From assembly GCA_026990035.1 (NCBI GenBank), contig JALSIM010000016.1, positions 124,001-188,000 of the forward strand: DNA of 64,000 bases, written 5' to 3'. Made by a program: the position numbers and the translations under genes. The DNA is from Alphaproteobacteria bacterium (lineage in GTDB: Bacteria > Pseudomonadota > Alphaproteobacteria > Geminicoccales > Geminicoccaceae). The notes under the pieces are model-generated. The model did not search any database. It saw only the letters and a program-made list of their open reading frames with translations, and was not told the origin of the DNA. Each line of letters opens with the position of its first letter. The first letter of the stretch is position 1. This document shows, piece by piece, positions 39,839 through 49,974 of this stretch.

Positions 39839-41313
39839 GTCTCGAGGACCTCCACCCGGCAACGCACCGCCTCGCGGGGGAGGGAGCTCGAGGCGGTGGT
39901 GACGCTTTCCGTGATCCGCCCGCGGAATCCGCCGCCGCCGGCCGGCCCGCAGGTGAGGATCGCCTCGGTCTCCCAGAGAACCAGCTCCACCTCGCGCCGG
40001 TCCCGCGACCGGCAGGCGACCCGCAGCCGGACGTCCTCGGTCCGCACGGGGCCGACTCCGGCGGTGCCATGGAGGGAATCGACGCCGATCAGATCGAACC
40101 GGAGGGGACATGCGAGCCCATGGATGCGAACGAGCCGTTCCTTCAGGATCTCGCGGGCGAGCTCGGCCCGGGCGAGGGCGTTGATGCCGGCGTAGGAGAC
40201 GCCGGCTTCGCCGAGCCAGCCGCCGTCGAAGGCGAGGGTGACCTTGAGCCGCCCGGGTCGGGGGCGGCCGCGCGCTCCCGCCACCCGCACCCGGTCGCGG
40301 CCGATCTCCTCCACCGTCACCGCCGAGAAATCGGCGATCACGTCGGGGGTCACATAGGCGCTCGGATCGTGGACCTCGTAGAGGAGCTGCTCCTTCACCG
40401 TCGCCGTGGAGACGAGACCGCCGGCGCTGGTGAGCTTGGTGATCACCGCACCGCCGTCGGCCGTGACCTCGGCGATGGGGTAGCCGCAGCGGGCGAGATC
40501 GGGCACCTCCTTGCGCCCGGGATCGGCGAAATAGCCGCCCGTCACCTGCATCCCGCATTCGAGCAGATGCCCGACAAGGGTGCCGGCGGCGAGCCTGTCC
40601 CAGTCGTCGGCGGCCCAGCCGAAACGCTGCACGAGCGGGGCGAGGAACAGGGAGGGATCGGCGACCCTCCCGGTCAGCACCACATCGGCGCCGGTGGCGA
40701 GGGCCGGCAGCAGATGTTCGATGCCGAGATAGGCGTTGGCGGCGATCAGCCCGCCCCGGGCTTCGCCCGCCGGGTCGCCTTCGCAGGATGGAACCTGCGG
40801 GCCCAGGAGATCGGTGACCTCGTCGCCTTCGAGCCAGGCGACGGTGAGACCCCGCAGGCCGAGTTCACCGGCGATCTCGACCGTTCGTTCGGCGGCCCGA
40901 CGCGGGTTGGCCACCCCCATGTTGGACAGAAGGCGCGTGCCATGGCGCCGGCACAGCGGCAGCAGGGCCCGCATGCGGGCCTCCAGCAGCGGATTGTAGC
41001 CGGCGTTCGGATCCCGCCGCCGATCGCGATGGCCGAAGGCCATGGTCCGCTCGCCGATGCATTCCAGTACCAGCCAGTCCAGCCCGCCTTCGGCCAGGAG
41101 ATCGACCGCCGGTCCCAGACGGTCGCTGGAAAAACCGGCGCCGCAGCCGATCCGGCAGCCGCTTTCCCGCGGATCGTTCCCCTCCAGACGGCGCAGCCCT
41201 TCCAAGATCCCTCGCTCGCCTCCGCTCCCGGGCCCATCCTCCGCCGCCGGCGGCGGTTTGTCGAGAGCTGCCACCTCCTGCCTCGGCGCCGGTCGCCGAA
41301 ACGATTTTGCCAA
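39835..41313 (-). CDS. AtuA-family (DUF1446) acyclic terpene utilization-like protein
   Basis: This 492-residue large AtuA domain protein has CRIGCGAGFSSDRLGPAVDL, VLECIGERTMAFGHRDR, GADVVLTGRVADPSLFLAPL and ITKLTSAGGLVSTATVKEQL. AtuA is needed for citronellol/geraniol catabolism in Pseudomonas, but most members sit in other acyl-CoA pathways and the reaction is unknown. The start is a TTG at 41313 with GGAGG 4 bases before it; the family core begins only near residue 52, so the first 50 residues are a possible extension. Confidence 0.88.
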   Translation of the reverse strand: MAKSFRRPAPRQEVAALDKPPPAAEDGPGSGGERGILEGLRRLEGNDPRESGCRIGCGAGFSSDRLGPAVDLLAEGGLDWLVLECIGERTMAFGHRDRRRDPNAGYNPLLEARMRALLPLCRRHGTRLLSNMGVANPRRAAERTVEIAGELGLRGLTVAWLEGDEVTDLLGPQVPSCEGDPAGEARGGLIAANAYLGIEHLLPALATGADVVLTGRVADPSLFLAPLVQRFGWAADDWDRLAAGTLVGHLLECGMQVTGGYFADPGRKEVPDLARCGYPIAEVTADGGAVITKLTSAGGLVSTATVKEQLLYEVHDPSAYVTPDVIADFSAVTVEEIGRDRVRVAGARGRPRPGRLKVTLAFDGGWLGEAGVSYAGINALARAELAREILKERLVRIHGLACPLRFDLIGVDSLHGTAGVGPVRTEDVRLRVACRSRDRREVELVLWETEAILTCGPAGGGGFRGRITESVTTASSSLPREAVRCRVEVLET

Positions 41314-41414
41314 TCGGCCTCCGAGCCACTAGAAACGCGACAGAGCGACGTTCGGATCACCGGGGGCGCATGCTCCCATCGTAGGTCGCGAACCAGGGAG
41401 TGGAGGACACCACC

Positions 41415-42419
41415 ATGCGCAAGCTGAGCCGTCGATTGTTCCTTTCCGCCGCCTTCGTCGGCGCGATGATGGCCGGCATGGCCGACGCCGCTGCCGAGAT
41501 CGTCATCAAGTTCAGCCATGTGGTCTCGCCCAAGAACCATCCCAAGGGACTCGCCGCCCAGGCCTTCGCCGACTGCGTCAACGGCAAGGAGAGCCTGCAG
41601 GGCAAGGCGCGGGTCGAGGTCTATCCGAATTCCCAGCTCTACAACGACAACAAGGTTCTGGAGGCGCTCCTGCTGGGTGACGTGCAGATGGCGGCGCCCT
41701 CGCTCTCCAAGTTCGAGCGCTTCACCCTCAAGTACCGGGTCTTCGATCTGCCGTTCCTGTTCGAGGATCTCGACGCCGTTCTCCGCTTCATGAAGAGCGA
41801 TCAGGGGCGCGAGCTGCTGCAGGCGATGGAGGACAAGGGGCTCGTCGGGCTCGACTACTGGATCAACGGGATGAAGCAGATTTCGGCCAACAAGCCGCTG
41901 CTCACCCCCGAGGACGCCAAGGGTCTCAAGTTCCGCATCCAGCAGTCCGACGTGCTCCAGGCCCAGTTCGAAACCCTCGGTGCGGTGCCGCAGAAGATGG
42001 CCTTCGCCGAAGTCTACGGCGCTCTTCAGCAGGGGGTGGTGGACGGCCAGGAGAACACCTGGACCAACATCTACACCAAGAAGTTCTACGAGGTGCAGGA
42101 CGGGATCACCGAGTCCAACCACGGCATCATCTCCTACCTGGTGGTCACCAGCAAGGAGTTCTGGGAAGGGCTTCCCGACGACATCCGCAAGGAGGTGCGT
42201 GCCTGCCTCGACGAGGCGACGGAGCTCGCCAACAGCACGGCCGAGCGCCTCAATCAGGAATCCAAGCAGAAGATCATCGAATCCGGCGTCGAGGTCCGCC
42301 AGCTCACCCCGGAGCAGCGCCGGGCCTGGGTCGAGGCGATGAAGCCGGTCTGGGACAAGTTCAAGGACGATATCGGCGAGGAGGTGATCCAGGCCGCGCT
42401 CGCCGCCAACGAGAAGTAA
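41415..42419 (+). CDS. TRAP transporter solute-binding protein (DctP family)
   Basis: This 334-residue periplasmic receptor has a signal peptide ending near ADAAAE. Family marks: IVIKFSHVVSPKNHPKG at the mature N-terminus, LKFRIQQSDV with the arginine that usually salt-bridges a carboxylate ligand, and AFAEVYGALQQGVVDGQENT. The ligand is probably an organic acid such as a C4-dicarboxylate. GGAGG lies 8 bases before the ATG at 41415. The permease genes follow. Confidence 0.94.
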   Translation: MRKLSRRLFLSAAFVGAMMAGMADAAAEIVIKFSHVVSPKNHPKGLAAQAFADCVNGKESLQGKARVEVYPNSQLYNDNKVLEALLLGDVQMAAPSLSKFERFTLKYRVFDLPFLFEDLDAVLRFMKSDQGRELLQAMEDKGLVGLDYWINGMKQISANKPLLTPEDAKGLKFRIQQSDVLQAQFETLGAVPQKMAFAEVYGALQQGVVDGQENTWTNIYTKKFYEVQDGITESNHGIISYLVVTSKEFWEGLPDDIRKEVRACLDEATELANSTAERLNQESKQKIIESGVEVRQLTPEQRRAWVEAMKPVWDKFKDDIGEEVIQAALAANEK

Positions 42420-42501
42420 TCCGCGGCATTCTCGCACACCGGCGGCCGTCGCCGCCGGTGTGCGCGTCCCGCACGGGACGAACCGCGAAACGGGAACGGC
42501 C

Positions 42502-43071
42502 ATGGCCGGGCAGTCGGGCTTGCGGCGTGTCGTCGAGACCCTCGAAGAGAGCGTGATCGCCTTCATCTTCGCGGTGATGGTGCTGGTCACCTTCTCCCAG
42601 GTGGTGGCCCGCTACGTGTTCAACGCCGGGGCGGTCTGGGCGCTGGAGCTCACCACCTTCGCCTTCGCCTGGCTGGTGCTGATCGGGGTTTCCTACGGCA
42701 TCCGCCGCTCGGCCCACATCGGCGTGGACGCCTTCGTCCGCCTGTTCCCGTCTCCGGTCCAGCGCGTCTTCGGTCTGGTGACGGTGGTCGCGGGACTGGT
42801 CTACGCCGGCATCATCCTCACCGGCGCCTGGGAATATGTCGGCAAGCTGTACAAGATCGGCATCGGCGCCGTCGATCTGCCGATCCCCCGCTGGATCCCC
42901 TACAGCGTGCTGATCTTCAGCATGGTGCTGATGCTCCTCAGACTGCTCGAGGCCGGCTGGCAGATCGTCCGCGGCGAGCGCCGCAATCTCCTGGCCGACG
43001 AGGCCCGCGACACCATCAAGGAACTCCTCGGCGAGGAGCGGCCGGTGGTGGGGGCGGAGCGGGAACGCTGA
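42502..43071 (+). CDS. TRAP transporter small permease (DctQ family)
   Basis: This 189-residue protein has four predicted membrane segments and the DctQ features SQVVARYVFNAGAVWALELTTFAFAW (first pair of helices) and YGIRRSAHIGVDAFVRLFP. It pairs with the DctM subunit to drive sodium-dependent uptake of the DctP ligand. The ATG at 42502 gives a normal N-terminus; an in-frame GTG at 42460 is the alternative. The DctM gene starts one base after the stop. Confidence 0.93.
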   Translation: MAGQSGLRRVVETLEESVIAFIFAVMVLVTFSQVVARYVFNAGAVWALELTTFAFAWLVLIGVSYGIRRSAHIGVDAFVRLFPSPVQRVFGLVTVVAGLVYAGIILTGAWEYVGKLYKIGIGAVDLPIPRWIPYSVLIFSMVLMLLRLLEAGWQIVRGERRNLLADEARDTIKELLGEERPVVGAERER

Positions 43072-43072
43072 G

Positions 43073-44620
43073 ATGGCCATCGCCAGCCTGTTCGTCACCC
43101 TCTTCGTCCTGCTGCTGATCGGCACGCCGATCGCCATCGCGCTCGGGCTGTCGAGCGCCATCACCATCCTCTTCTTCTCCGACGACAGCCTCGCCTCCAT
43201 CGCCCTCAAGCTGTTCGAGACGATGGAGCACTACACGCTCCTGGCGATCCCCTTCTTCATCCTGGCTTCGGCCTTCCTGACCACCGGGGGCGTGGCGCGG
43301 CGGCTGATCGATTTCGCCATCTCCAGCGTCGGCCATTTCCGCGGCGGGCTGGCGATGGCCGGCGTCCTCGCCTGCATGCTGTTCGCCGCCGTCTCGGGCT
43401 CCTCGCCGGCGACCGTGGTGGCGATCGGCTCGATCGCCATCGCCGGCATGGTGCGGGCCGGCTACAGCCTGGACTTCGCCGCCGGGGTGATCGCCAACGC
43501 CGGCACCCTCGGCATCCTCATTCCTCCCTCCATCGTCATGGTCGTCTATGCCGCCGCCACCGACCAGTCGGTGGGGCGGCTGTTCATGGCCGGCATCATT
43601 CCCGGCGTTCTGGCCGGTCTCATGCTGATGAGCGGGATCTATTTCCGCGCCCGGCATCTCGATCTGCCACGCCTGCCCAGGACGAGCTGGCTCGAATGGC
43701 TCGGTCATCTCGGCGAATCGATCTGGGGGCTGCTGCTCATCTTCATCATCATGGGCGGGATCTACGGCGGCATCTTCACCCCCACCGAAGCGGCCGCCGT
43801 CTCCTCGGTCTACGCCTTCCTGATCGCCTGCTTCGTCTATCGCGACATGGGCCCCCTCAAGGACACCGAGCCGGCGCCCACCACCCACGGGGTGGCCCTC
43901 GTCCTGCTGGTCGGAGCGCTCGTCTTCGGCTTCGGTCTGGCCAGCGGAACCTTCGATCCGCTGGGCGCCCTGCCGGGGATCCTGCTGCTGGCGGCTCTCG
44001 CGGCTCTCTATCTGCTGCTGGCGCCGGCCCGGGGCGTGGCCCGGCCGCATCTCGCCCTGCTGCGCTCGGTGAGGGATCTGGTGCTCCACATGCCGGCCGC
44101 TTTCCTCCACCGCGACACCCGGCACGTGATGGTGGAAGCGGGCCGGACGACCATCATGCTGCTGTTCATCATCGCCAACGCGATGCTGTTCGCGCATGTG
44201 CTCACCACCGAACGGATCCCCCACACCATCACCCGGTGGATCGTCGAAAGCGGTTTCGAATGGTGGTCCTATCTGATCATCGTCAACATCCTGCTGCTGA
44301 TTGCCGGCAACTTCATGGAGCCCTCGGCGATCCTGCTGATCATGGCGCCGATCCTGTTCCCGATCGCCGTCCAGCTCGGTATCGACCCGATCCATCTCGG
44401 GATCATCATGGTGGTCAACATGGAGATCGGGATGATCACCCCGCCGGTGGGGCTCAATCTCTTCGTCACCTCGGGGATCACCGGGATGCCGGTGCTGCGG
44501 GTGGTGCGGGCGGCCCTGCCCTGGCTCGCGATCCTGCTCGTGTTCCTGGTCCTCGTCACCTACATTCCGGTGCTCTCGACCTTCATTCCCGATCTCGCCT
44601 ACGGGCCGCTGACACCTTAG
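43073..44620 (+). CDS. TRAP transporter large permease (DctM family) with an insertion
   Basis: This large permease has LIGTPIAIALGLSS, AVSGSSPATVVAIGSIAI and GTLGILIPPSIVMVVYAAAT, all typical. At 515 residues it is about 85 longer than the common form. The extra part (about residues 255-350) follows FVYRDMGPLKDTEPAPTTHG and adds roughly two hydrophobic helices plus a basic loop before GRTTIMLLFIIANAM. Such insertions are known in a subset of TRAP permeases. Confidence 0.93.
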   Translation: MAIASLFVTLFVLLLIGTPIAIALGLSSAITILFFSDDSLASIALKLFETMEHYTLLAIPFFILASAFLTTGGVARRLIDFAISSVGHFRGGLAMAGVLACMLFAAVSGSSPATVVAIGSIAIAGMVRAGYSLDFAAGVIANAGTLGILIPPSIVMVVYAAATDQSVGRLFMAGIIPGVLAGLMLMSGIYFRARHLDLPRLPRTSWLEWLGHLGESIWGLLLIFIIMGGIYGGIFTPTEAAAVSSVYAFLIACFVYRDMGPLKDTEPAPTTHGVALVLLVGALVFGFGLASGTFDPLGALPGILLLAALAALYLLLAPARGVARPHLALLRSVRDLVLHMPAAFLHRDTRHVMVEAGRTTIMLLFIIANAMLFAHVLTTERIPHTITRWIVESGFEWWSYLIIVNILLLIAGNFMEPSAILLIMAPILFPIAVQLGIDPIHLGIIMVVNMEIGMITPPVGLNLFVTSGITGMPVLRVVRAALPWLAILLVFLVLVTYIPVLSTFIPDLAYGPLTP

Positions 44621-44705
44621 GGTGATCCTCCACCTTTCGCCGATCGACCACGGCGGGTAAGACTGCCGGCGTTCGCCCTGCCGCCGCGCGATCGGACCGC
44701 AACCG

Positions 44706-46382
44706 ATGCCCGAGATGTCCTATCTGCTCCAGCTCGTCCTCGTGCTGGCCACGGCGCTCGCCCTGGTGCTCGCCTCGGTCCGGGCGGGGCTGGGAGTGGT
44801 GGTGGGATATCTGGCGGCCGGGGTGCTGCTCGGCCCGCAGGGGCTGGCGGTGGTGGAGGAAAGCGCTCTCGTTCACGCCTTCGGCGAGTTCGGCATCGTC
44901 TTCCTGCTGTTCGCCATCGGTCTCGAACTGCCCCTCGCGCGGTTGCGGACCATCGGGGTCCGCAGTTTCCTCCTCGGCGGCCAGCAGATCGTCGTCACCG
45001 CCGCACTGATCGCCGTCACCGCCTTCTGGCTGGGGGCCTCGGCCCGCCTCGCGGTGGTCGTCGGTCTCGCCCTGTCCCTGTCCTCGACCGCGGTCGTGCT
45101 GCGCCTGCTGAGCGAGCGGGAGGGGCTGCGCACCCGCTTCGGCCGTACCGCCTTCGCCATCCTGATGGTCCAGGACGTGGCCGTCGGCCCGCTGCTGATC
45201 ACCGTCTTCGCGCTCGGCAGCGGGGAAAGCCCGCTCGCCGAAATCGCCTTCACCTTCCTCAAGAGCGTGGTGTTCGTGGTGCCGCTGCTGCTGGGCGGGC
45301 GCCGGATGCTGGAATGGCTCTACCGCCGGGTCGCCGCCTTCGCCCAGCCGGAGCTGCTGGTGGCCCTCAGCCTCCTGATCGCCGTGGCCTTCGCCTATGC
45401 GACCTCGCTCGCCGGCCTGTCGCTGGCCTTCGGCGGCTTCCTCGCCGGGATGCTGCTCGCCGACACTTCCTTCCGCCATCAGGTGGGGGCCGACATCGGT
45501 CCCTTCCGCGGCCTGCTCGTGGGCCTCTTCTTTCTCACCGTGGGGCTCGGGCTGGAGGTCTGGCGGCCGCCTGCCGAATGGGCGGAAGTGCTGGCGATCG
45601 CGATTTCCCTGCTGCTCGCCAAGGGGATCGTCGTCACCCTGCTCGTCCGCTCCGCCGGTCTCGACTGGCGGCTCGCCTGGCGGGTGGGGCTGCTGCTCGC
45701 CCAGGGCGGCGAGTTCGCCTTCGTGCTGTTCGCCGCCGCCGCCGGCTTCCCGGCCCTCGACCATCCGATCCTCGGCGAGCTCGGGCTGGCGGTGGCGGTG
45801 AGCATGGCCGCGACGCCGCTCCTCGTCCGCCTGAGCGGCGCCCTCCTTCCTCCGGCGCAACCGGCCGCGGCGGTACCCCTCGTGGCGGAGCTGCGGGATC
45901 CGGAGGCGGAACCCGCCGGTCACGTGATCGTCGCCGGCGCCGGACCGGCCGGTCAGCGGGTGGCGCGGGCTCTCGGCGAGGCCGGCGTGCCGGTGGTGGG
46001 CCTCGACCAGTCGGTGGAGCGGGTGGCGCGGGCGCGGCGGCGCGGTCTGCCCTTCTTCTTCGGTGACGTGACCCGCCCCGACATTCTCGAGGACGTCCAT
46101 GTCGAACGGGCGCGGGCCATCGTGCTGGCGCTCGAGGATCGCCGCTGCATGTGCCAGGCGGCGGCCCTGCTGCGCTATCTCTTTCCCGATCTGCCGCTGC
46201 TCGTGCGGGTGGTGGAGGAGGAGGACTGCGAGACCTTCCGCGCGCTCGGCGTCACCCTGGTGGTGTCGGAGATCGTCGCCACCGGCCGGGTCCTGGCCGA
46301 CGCCACCCTGCGGCTCCTCGCCGCCGATCCGCCTCCGGCCGGGCCGGACCGCCGGCCCGAGGTCAGCTCGCGCCTTCGGTGA
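44706..46382 (+). CDS. CPA2-family cation:proton antiporter with TrkA-N domain (KefB-like)
   Basis: The 558-residue protein has about 12 membrane segments (with [16 protein letters not shown] and [17 protein letters not shown], both diagnostic) then a cytoplasmic RCK/TrkA-N domain from about residue 405, with the nucleotide motif [17 protein letters not shown]. It probably exchanges K+ or Na+ for H+. No KefF/KefG partner is nearby, so glutathione gating is uncertain. It converges on the thioredoxin gene with a 20-base end overlap. Confidence 0.92.
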   Translation: MPEMSYLLQLVLVLATALALVLASVRAGLGVVVGYLAAGVLLGPQGLAVVEESALVHAFGEFGIVFLLFAIGLELPLARLRTIGVRSFLLGGQQIVVTAALIAVTAFWLGASARLAVVVGLALSLSSTAVVLRLLSEREGLRTRFGRTAFAILMVQDVAVGPLLITVFALGSGESPLAEIAFTFLKSVVFVVPLLLGGRRMLEWLYRRVAAFAQPELLVALSLLIAVAFAYATSLAGLSLAFGGFLAGMLLADTSFRHQVGADIGPFRGLLVGLFFLTVGLGLEVWRPPAEWAEVLAIAISLLLAKGIVVTLLVRSAGLDWRLAWRVGLLLAQGGEFAFVLFAAAAGFPALDHPILGELGLAVAVSMAATPLLVRLSGALLPPAQPAAAVPLVAELRDPEAEPAGHVIVAGAGPAGQRVARALGEAGVPVVGLDQSVERVARARRRGLPFFFGDVTRPDILEDVHVERARAIVLALEDRRCMCQAAALLRYLFPDLPLLVRVVEEEDCETFRALGVTLVVSEIVATGRVLADATLRLLAADPPPAGPDRRPEVSSRLR

Positions 46383-46896
46383 GCAGCCCGCGGATGATCG
46401 CTTGGGTCTCGTCGCTGTCCCATTCGGCGATGCCGAGGAGCCGTCCCGCCTCGCGGCCCTGACGGTCGATCAGCAGGGTCGCCGGCAGACCCGGTATCCG
46501 CAGCGCCCGGGTTGCCGCCATTTTCGGATCCCGGTAGACATGCAACCGCTCGACGCCGATCTCCTCGAGGAAGGCGCGGATCCGCTCGGGGCCGCCGCGG
46601 TCCACCGACAGGGCGAGGACGATCACCGGTTCCTCGGCGAAGATCGCCTGCAGATTGTCGAGGGTCGGCATCTCCTCGCGACAGGGCTGGCACCAGGTGG
46701 CCCAGACGTTGAGGACCACCACCTTGCCGCGGAAGTCGGAGAGCTTCGCGGGATCGCCCTCCATGTCCAGGAACGCCAGATCGGGCACGGGCGGCCGCAT
46801 CTCCACGGGGGTGATCTCGAGGGCCCGCACCGGATTCGCCGCGACGACGAGGAACCAGACCAGAAGGACGAGCAGACGGAGACCTCGTTCGATCAT
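46363..46896 (-). CDS. TlpA-family thiol:disulfide interchange protein
   Basis: This 177-residue secreted or membrane-tethered thioredoxin has a hydrophobic N-terminus (about 5-22) and the redox site [13 protein letters not shown], with the TlpA/ResA-like [12 protein letters not shown] before it and the cis-proline loop [12 protein letters not shown] after. It probably keeps periplasmic cysteines, for example in apocytochromes, reduced. Its ATG is 21 bases from the divergent argH ATG; this neighbour is common in alphaproteobacteria. Confidence 0.9.
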   Translation of the reverse strand: MIERGLRLLVLLVWFLVVAANPVRALEITPVEMRPPVPDLAFLDMEGDPAKLSDFRGKVVVLNVWATWCQPCREEMPTLDNLQAIFAEEPVIVLALSVDRGGPERIRAFLEEIGVERLHVYRDPKMAATRALRIPGLPATLLIDRQGREAGRLLGIAEWDSDETQAIIRGLLTEGAS

Positions 46897-46917
46897 GACA
46901 GCACCGCGGTGAACCAC

Positions 46918-48330
46918 ATGAAGGAAGAACGGAAGAAGGCGGCCAGGGACCTTTGGGGCGGCCATTTCGCCGGCGGGCCCGCACCCCTGATGGAGCAGAT
47001 TAACGCCTCCATCGATTTCGACAAGCGGCTCTGGGCTCACGATGTCGCGGGCTCGATCGCCCATGCCCGGATGCTGGCGGCCGCGGGCATCATCGCCGAG
47101 GCCGAGCGGGACGCCATCATCGCCGGGCTGGAGCGCATCCGCGACAGCATCGCGCAGGGGGAATTCGCCTTCTCCCGGGCGCTCGAGGACATCCATCTCA
47201 ACATCGAAGCGCGACTCACCGAGATGATCGGCGAGCCCGGCCGCAAACTGCACACCGCCCGCTCGCGCAACGACCAGGTGGCGACCGATTTCCGCCTCTG
47301 GGTGCGGGATGCGGTGGATCGTGCGGATGCCCTCCTGCGCGCCCTGCAGGCGGTGCTGATCGATCGGGCGGAGGAACATGCGGCCACCGTCATGCCCGGC
47401 TTCACCCATCTCCAGGCGGCCCAGCCGGTGACCTTCGGCCATCATCTTCTGGCCTATGTGGAGATGTTCGGGCGCGACCGCTCGCGCTTCGCGGATGCCC
47501 GGCGGCGGCTGAACGAATGTCCCCTCGGCGCCGCGGCGCTGGCCGGCACCGGCTTTCCGATCGACCGCGAGGCGACCGCCCGCGAGCTGGGTTTCGACCG
47601 GCCGATGGCCAATTCCATCGACGCCGTCTCGGACCGCGATTTCGCTCTCGACTATCTGGCCTCGGCGGCGATCTGCGCCGTCCACCTCTCGCGCTTCGCC
47701 GAGGAGCTGGTGCTCTGGTCCACGCCCCAGTTCGGTTTCGTGCGCATGGCCGAGGCCTTCAGCTCGGGCAGCTCGATCATGCCGCAGAAGCGCAATCCCG
47801 ACGCCGCCGAGCTGGTCCGCGCCAAGAGCGGCCGGGTGATCGGCCGTCTCGACGCGCTGCTGATCGTTCTCAAGGGGCTGCCCCTCGCCTACAGCAAGGA
47901 TCTGCAGGAGGACAAGGAGGGGGTGTTCGATGCCGCCGACACCCTGGAACTCTGCCTCGCGGCGACGGCCGAGATGGTGCGCGGCATGACGATCTTTCCC
48001 GAGCGCATGCGGGAGGCGGCAGGTGTCGGCTACACGACCGCCACCGATCTCGCCGACTGGCTGGTGCGCGAAAAAGGGGTACCGTTTCGCGATGCCCATG
48101 CCATCGTCGCGAGGGTCGTGGCATTGGCCGAGAGCCGCGGCTGCGGCCTCGAGGATCTTTCGATCGAGGATCTTCGGGGGATCGATCCCCGCCTCGACGA
48201 AGGGGTGTTCGAGGTGTTGTCGGTGGAGAAATCGGTCACCAGCCGGAAGAGCTTCGGCGGCACCGCACCCGAACGGGTCCGGGAAGCGATCGCCGCGGCC
48301 CGCGAACGGTTTCTCGAAGGGGCCGGGTGA
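46918..48330 (+). CDS. argH: ArgH, argininosuccinate lyase
   Basis: ArgH splits argininosuccinate to arginine and fumarate, the last step of arginine synthesis. It has [21 protein letters not shown] at the start, [37 protein letters not shown], and the lyase signature [16 protein letters not shown] with the catalytic serine loop. Length is 470 residues. The start region is cramped by the divergent TlpA-like gene. A small hairpin follows the stop. Confidence 0.96.
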   Translation: MKEERKKAARDLWGGHFAGGPAPLMEQINASIDFDKRLWAHDVAGSIAHARMLAAAGIIAEAERDAIIAGLERIRDSIAQGEFAFSRALEDIHLNIEARLTEMIGEPGRKLHTARSRNDQVATDFRLWVRDAVDRADALLRALQAVLIDRAEEHAATVMPGFTHLQAAQPVTFGHHLLAYVEMFGRDRSRFADARRRLNECPLGAAALAGTGFPIDREATARELGFDRPMANSIDAVSDRDFALDYLASAAICAVHLSRFAEELVLWSTPQFGFVRMAEAFSSGSSIMPQKRNPDAAELVRAKSGRVIGRLDALLIVLKGLPLAYSKDLQEDKEGVFDAADTLELCLAATAEMVRGMTIFPERMREAAGVGYTTATDLADWLVREKGVPFRDAHAIVARVVALAESRGCGLEDLSIEDLRGIDPRLDEGVFEVLSVEKSVTSRKSFGGTAPERVREAIAAARERFLEGAG

Positions 48331-48338
48331 GAAGCGTT

Positions 48339-48357
48339 CGGCCGTGCTGCCCGGCCG
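48339..48357 (+). terminator. Weak hairpin after argH
   Basis: CGGCCG repeated around a 7-base loop, followed by TTT, 8 bases after the argH stop. The stem is short; it is a tentative terminator that would also overlap the promoter guessed for hpt. Confidence 0.3.
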
Positions 48358-48358
48358 T

Positions 48359-48386
48359 TTGCGGGGCGGATCCGGCGTGCTAGGCA
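48359..48386 (+). promoter_or_regulatory. Possible hpt promoter
   Basis: TTGCGG (48359-48364), 16 bases, then TAGGCA (48381-48386), 34 bases before the ATG at 48420. The layout matches the element before the gene at 3288. Confidence 0.3.
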
Positions 48387-48419
48387 GGAACCGGCAGTCG
48401 CGCGGCACGAGAGGCGAGG

Positions 48420-48956
48420 ATGGCGACGGAAGACCGGCAGCGGGTGACTCCGCTCTTCGAGGCGGCGCAGATCGCGGAGCGCGTGGAGGAACTCGCACGG
48501 GCGATCGCCGCCGAGCTGCCGGCGGATTTCGCCCTCGTCGGCCTCCTCAAGGGCAGCTTCATGTTCGTCGCCGATCTGGTGCGTGCCCTCGATCGCGCCG
48601 GCTGTCGTCCCAGCGTCGAGTTCATGCACGTCTCGAGCTACGGGCTCGGCAAGGAGAGCAGCGGCACGGTGCAGGTGCTGGGGGAGCTGCCGGAATCGGT
48701 GCGCGGAAGGCCGGTCCTGCTGGTGGACGACATCCAGGACACCGGCCGGACCCTGTCCTTCACCCGCGATCTCCTGCTCGAACACGGCGCCACCCGGATC
48801 TGGACCTGCACCCTCCTCGACAAGCCCTCGCGCCGTCAGATCGACATCGAGCCCGATTTCGTCGGCTTCGTGATCCCCGACGTATTCGTGGTCGGCTACG
48901 GTATCGACTACGCCGAGCGCTATCGGCATCTGCCCTACATCGGCAAGGTGGAATAG
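48420..48956 (+). CDS. hpt: Hypoxanthine phosphoribosyltransferase
   Basis: This 178-residue purine salvage enzyme joins hypoxanthine (and often guanine) to PRPP. The PRPP-binding motif is VLLVDDIQDTGRTLSF; FALVGLLKGSFMFVADLVRAL and VEFMHVSSYG are the flanking family segments, and the base-binding LDKPSRRQIDIEPDFVGF is near the end. It stands alone between argH and a protease lipoprotein. Confidence 0.94.
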   Translation: MATEDRQRVTPLFEAAQIAERVEELARAIAAELPADFALVGLLKGSFMFVADLVRALDRAGCRPSVEFMHVSSYGLGKESSGTVQVLGELPESVRGRPVLLVDDIQDTGRTLSFTRDLLLEHGATRIWTCTLLDKPSRRQIDIEPDFVGFVIPDVFVVGYGIDYAERYRHLPYIGKVE

Positions 48957-49058
48957 GGAGCACGGCCGTTCCCTTACGCCGTTTTCGGTTGGACGGAGGC
49001 GAGCATTCGCCGATCATCCGGAACCGCCGGTAGAGGCGTCGGGATCGGAAGGACACCG

Positions 49059-49973
49059 ATGAGGCAGGCGATCGGCCTTCTGTGCCTGCTTTGGCTGACG
49101 GCCTGTGCGGTCTCGCCGGGCGCGCCGCCGGCAACGCCTCCGACGCTGCGAATCGGCACGCCGCCGGGATCGCCGCTCGGCCGGCTGGTGGCGAGGTCGG
49201 GCCTCGTCTCGGTGCTCACCTATGTGGAAGGCGATCCGCTTCGGGAGGGGCGCCGGGTGGTGGCCGGCGGCAGCGGCACCCTGATCGACGCCGACGGGCT
49301 GGTGGTCACCGCCGCCCATATCGCTTTGGCCGAGAGCTATCGGATGGAGGTGACCCTGCCCGGGGGCGAACGGTACGATGCTCGGTTGCTCGCCCTGCTG
49401 CCGGGAAAGGACATGGCCGTTCTCTGCGTGCCCGGTCTCGTGGGCCGCTCCGGTGCGCGGCTGCGATTGTCGGATCCCCTGCCGGGCACGCCGGTGCTGG
49501 CCTTCGGCAGCCCGCGCCGCGGGCGGATCGCGGTCGCCGCGGGGCGGGTGGGGAGCGGGCGCCTCTCGGGGACGATCCACTACGGTCGTTTCGTGCTGGA
49601 GGCCCCCCTCGAACTCGAACTCGCGATCGAACCCGGCTTTTCCGGCGGCCCGGTCGTCGACACCGACGGCGAGGTGGTGGGCATCCTCGCCGGTTTCGCT
49701 CTCGACCCGGAGACCGAAGACGGCCCCTCCGATCCCGGGCTCGCCTTCGCCGTCCCCGGCAAGACCCTGGCGACGGAACTGCCTCCCGGAACGGTCTGCC
49801 GCGGCCACTCGACGCGGCAATTCGGCCCTTCGCCCGGCCCCTCCGGTCTCCGCCCGATCACCCGTCCGGCAGGATCACGGCGGAGGTTCTCGAAACGAAG
49901 GGGTGGTGGCGGCGGGAAACCACTGGATGAGAAATACCGGAAGAATGCGGGGAATACCAAACCTCCGGTATAA
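49059..49973 (+). CDS. Trypsin-like serine protease lipoprotein
   Basis: This 304-residue protein has a signal with lipobox LTAC (C16). The catalytic triad of an S1C/trypsin-like fold is visible: H87 in VVTAAHIAL, D118 in LPGKDMAVL and S195 in EPGFSGGPVVD. No PDZ domain follows; instead there is a basic, Gly/Arg-rich tail of about 50 residues. It is probably periplasmic and membrane tethered. The final codons overlap a possible promoter for phoX. Confidence 0.82.
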   Translation: MRQAIGLLCLLWLTACAVSPGAPPATPPTLRIGTPPGSPLGRLVARSGLVSVLTYVEGDPLREGRRVVAGGSGTLIDADGLVVTAAHIALAESYRMEVTLPGGERYDARLLALLPGKDMAVLCVPGLVGRSGARLRLSDPLPGTPVLAFGSPRRGRIAVAAGRVGSGRLSGTIHYGRFVLEAPLELELAIEPGFSGGPVVDTDGEVVGILAGFALDPETEDGPSDPGLAFAVPGKTLATELPPGTVCRGHSTRQFGPSPGPSGLRPITRPAGSRRRFSKRRGGGGGKPLDEKYRKNAGNTKPPV

Positions 49974-49974
49974 T
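49935..49974 (+). promoter_or_regulatory. Inverted repeat and TATAAT upstream of phoX
   Basis: TACCGGA (49935-49941) and TCCGGTA (49964-49970) form a perfect 7-bp inverted repeat with 22 bases between; the second arm runs into TATAAT (49969-49974). No good -35 box and no CTGTCA-type Pho box are visible. A regulator-dependent phoX promoter with a 117-base leader is possible. Confidence 0.3.
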
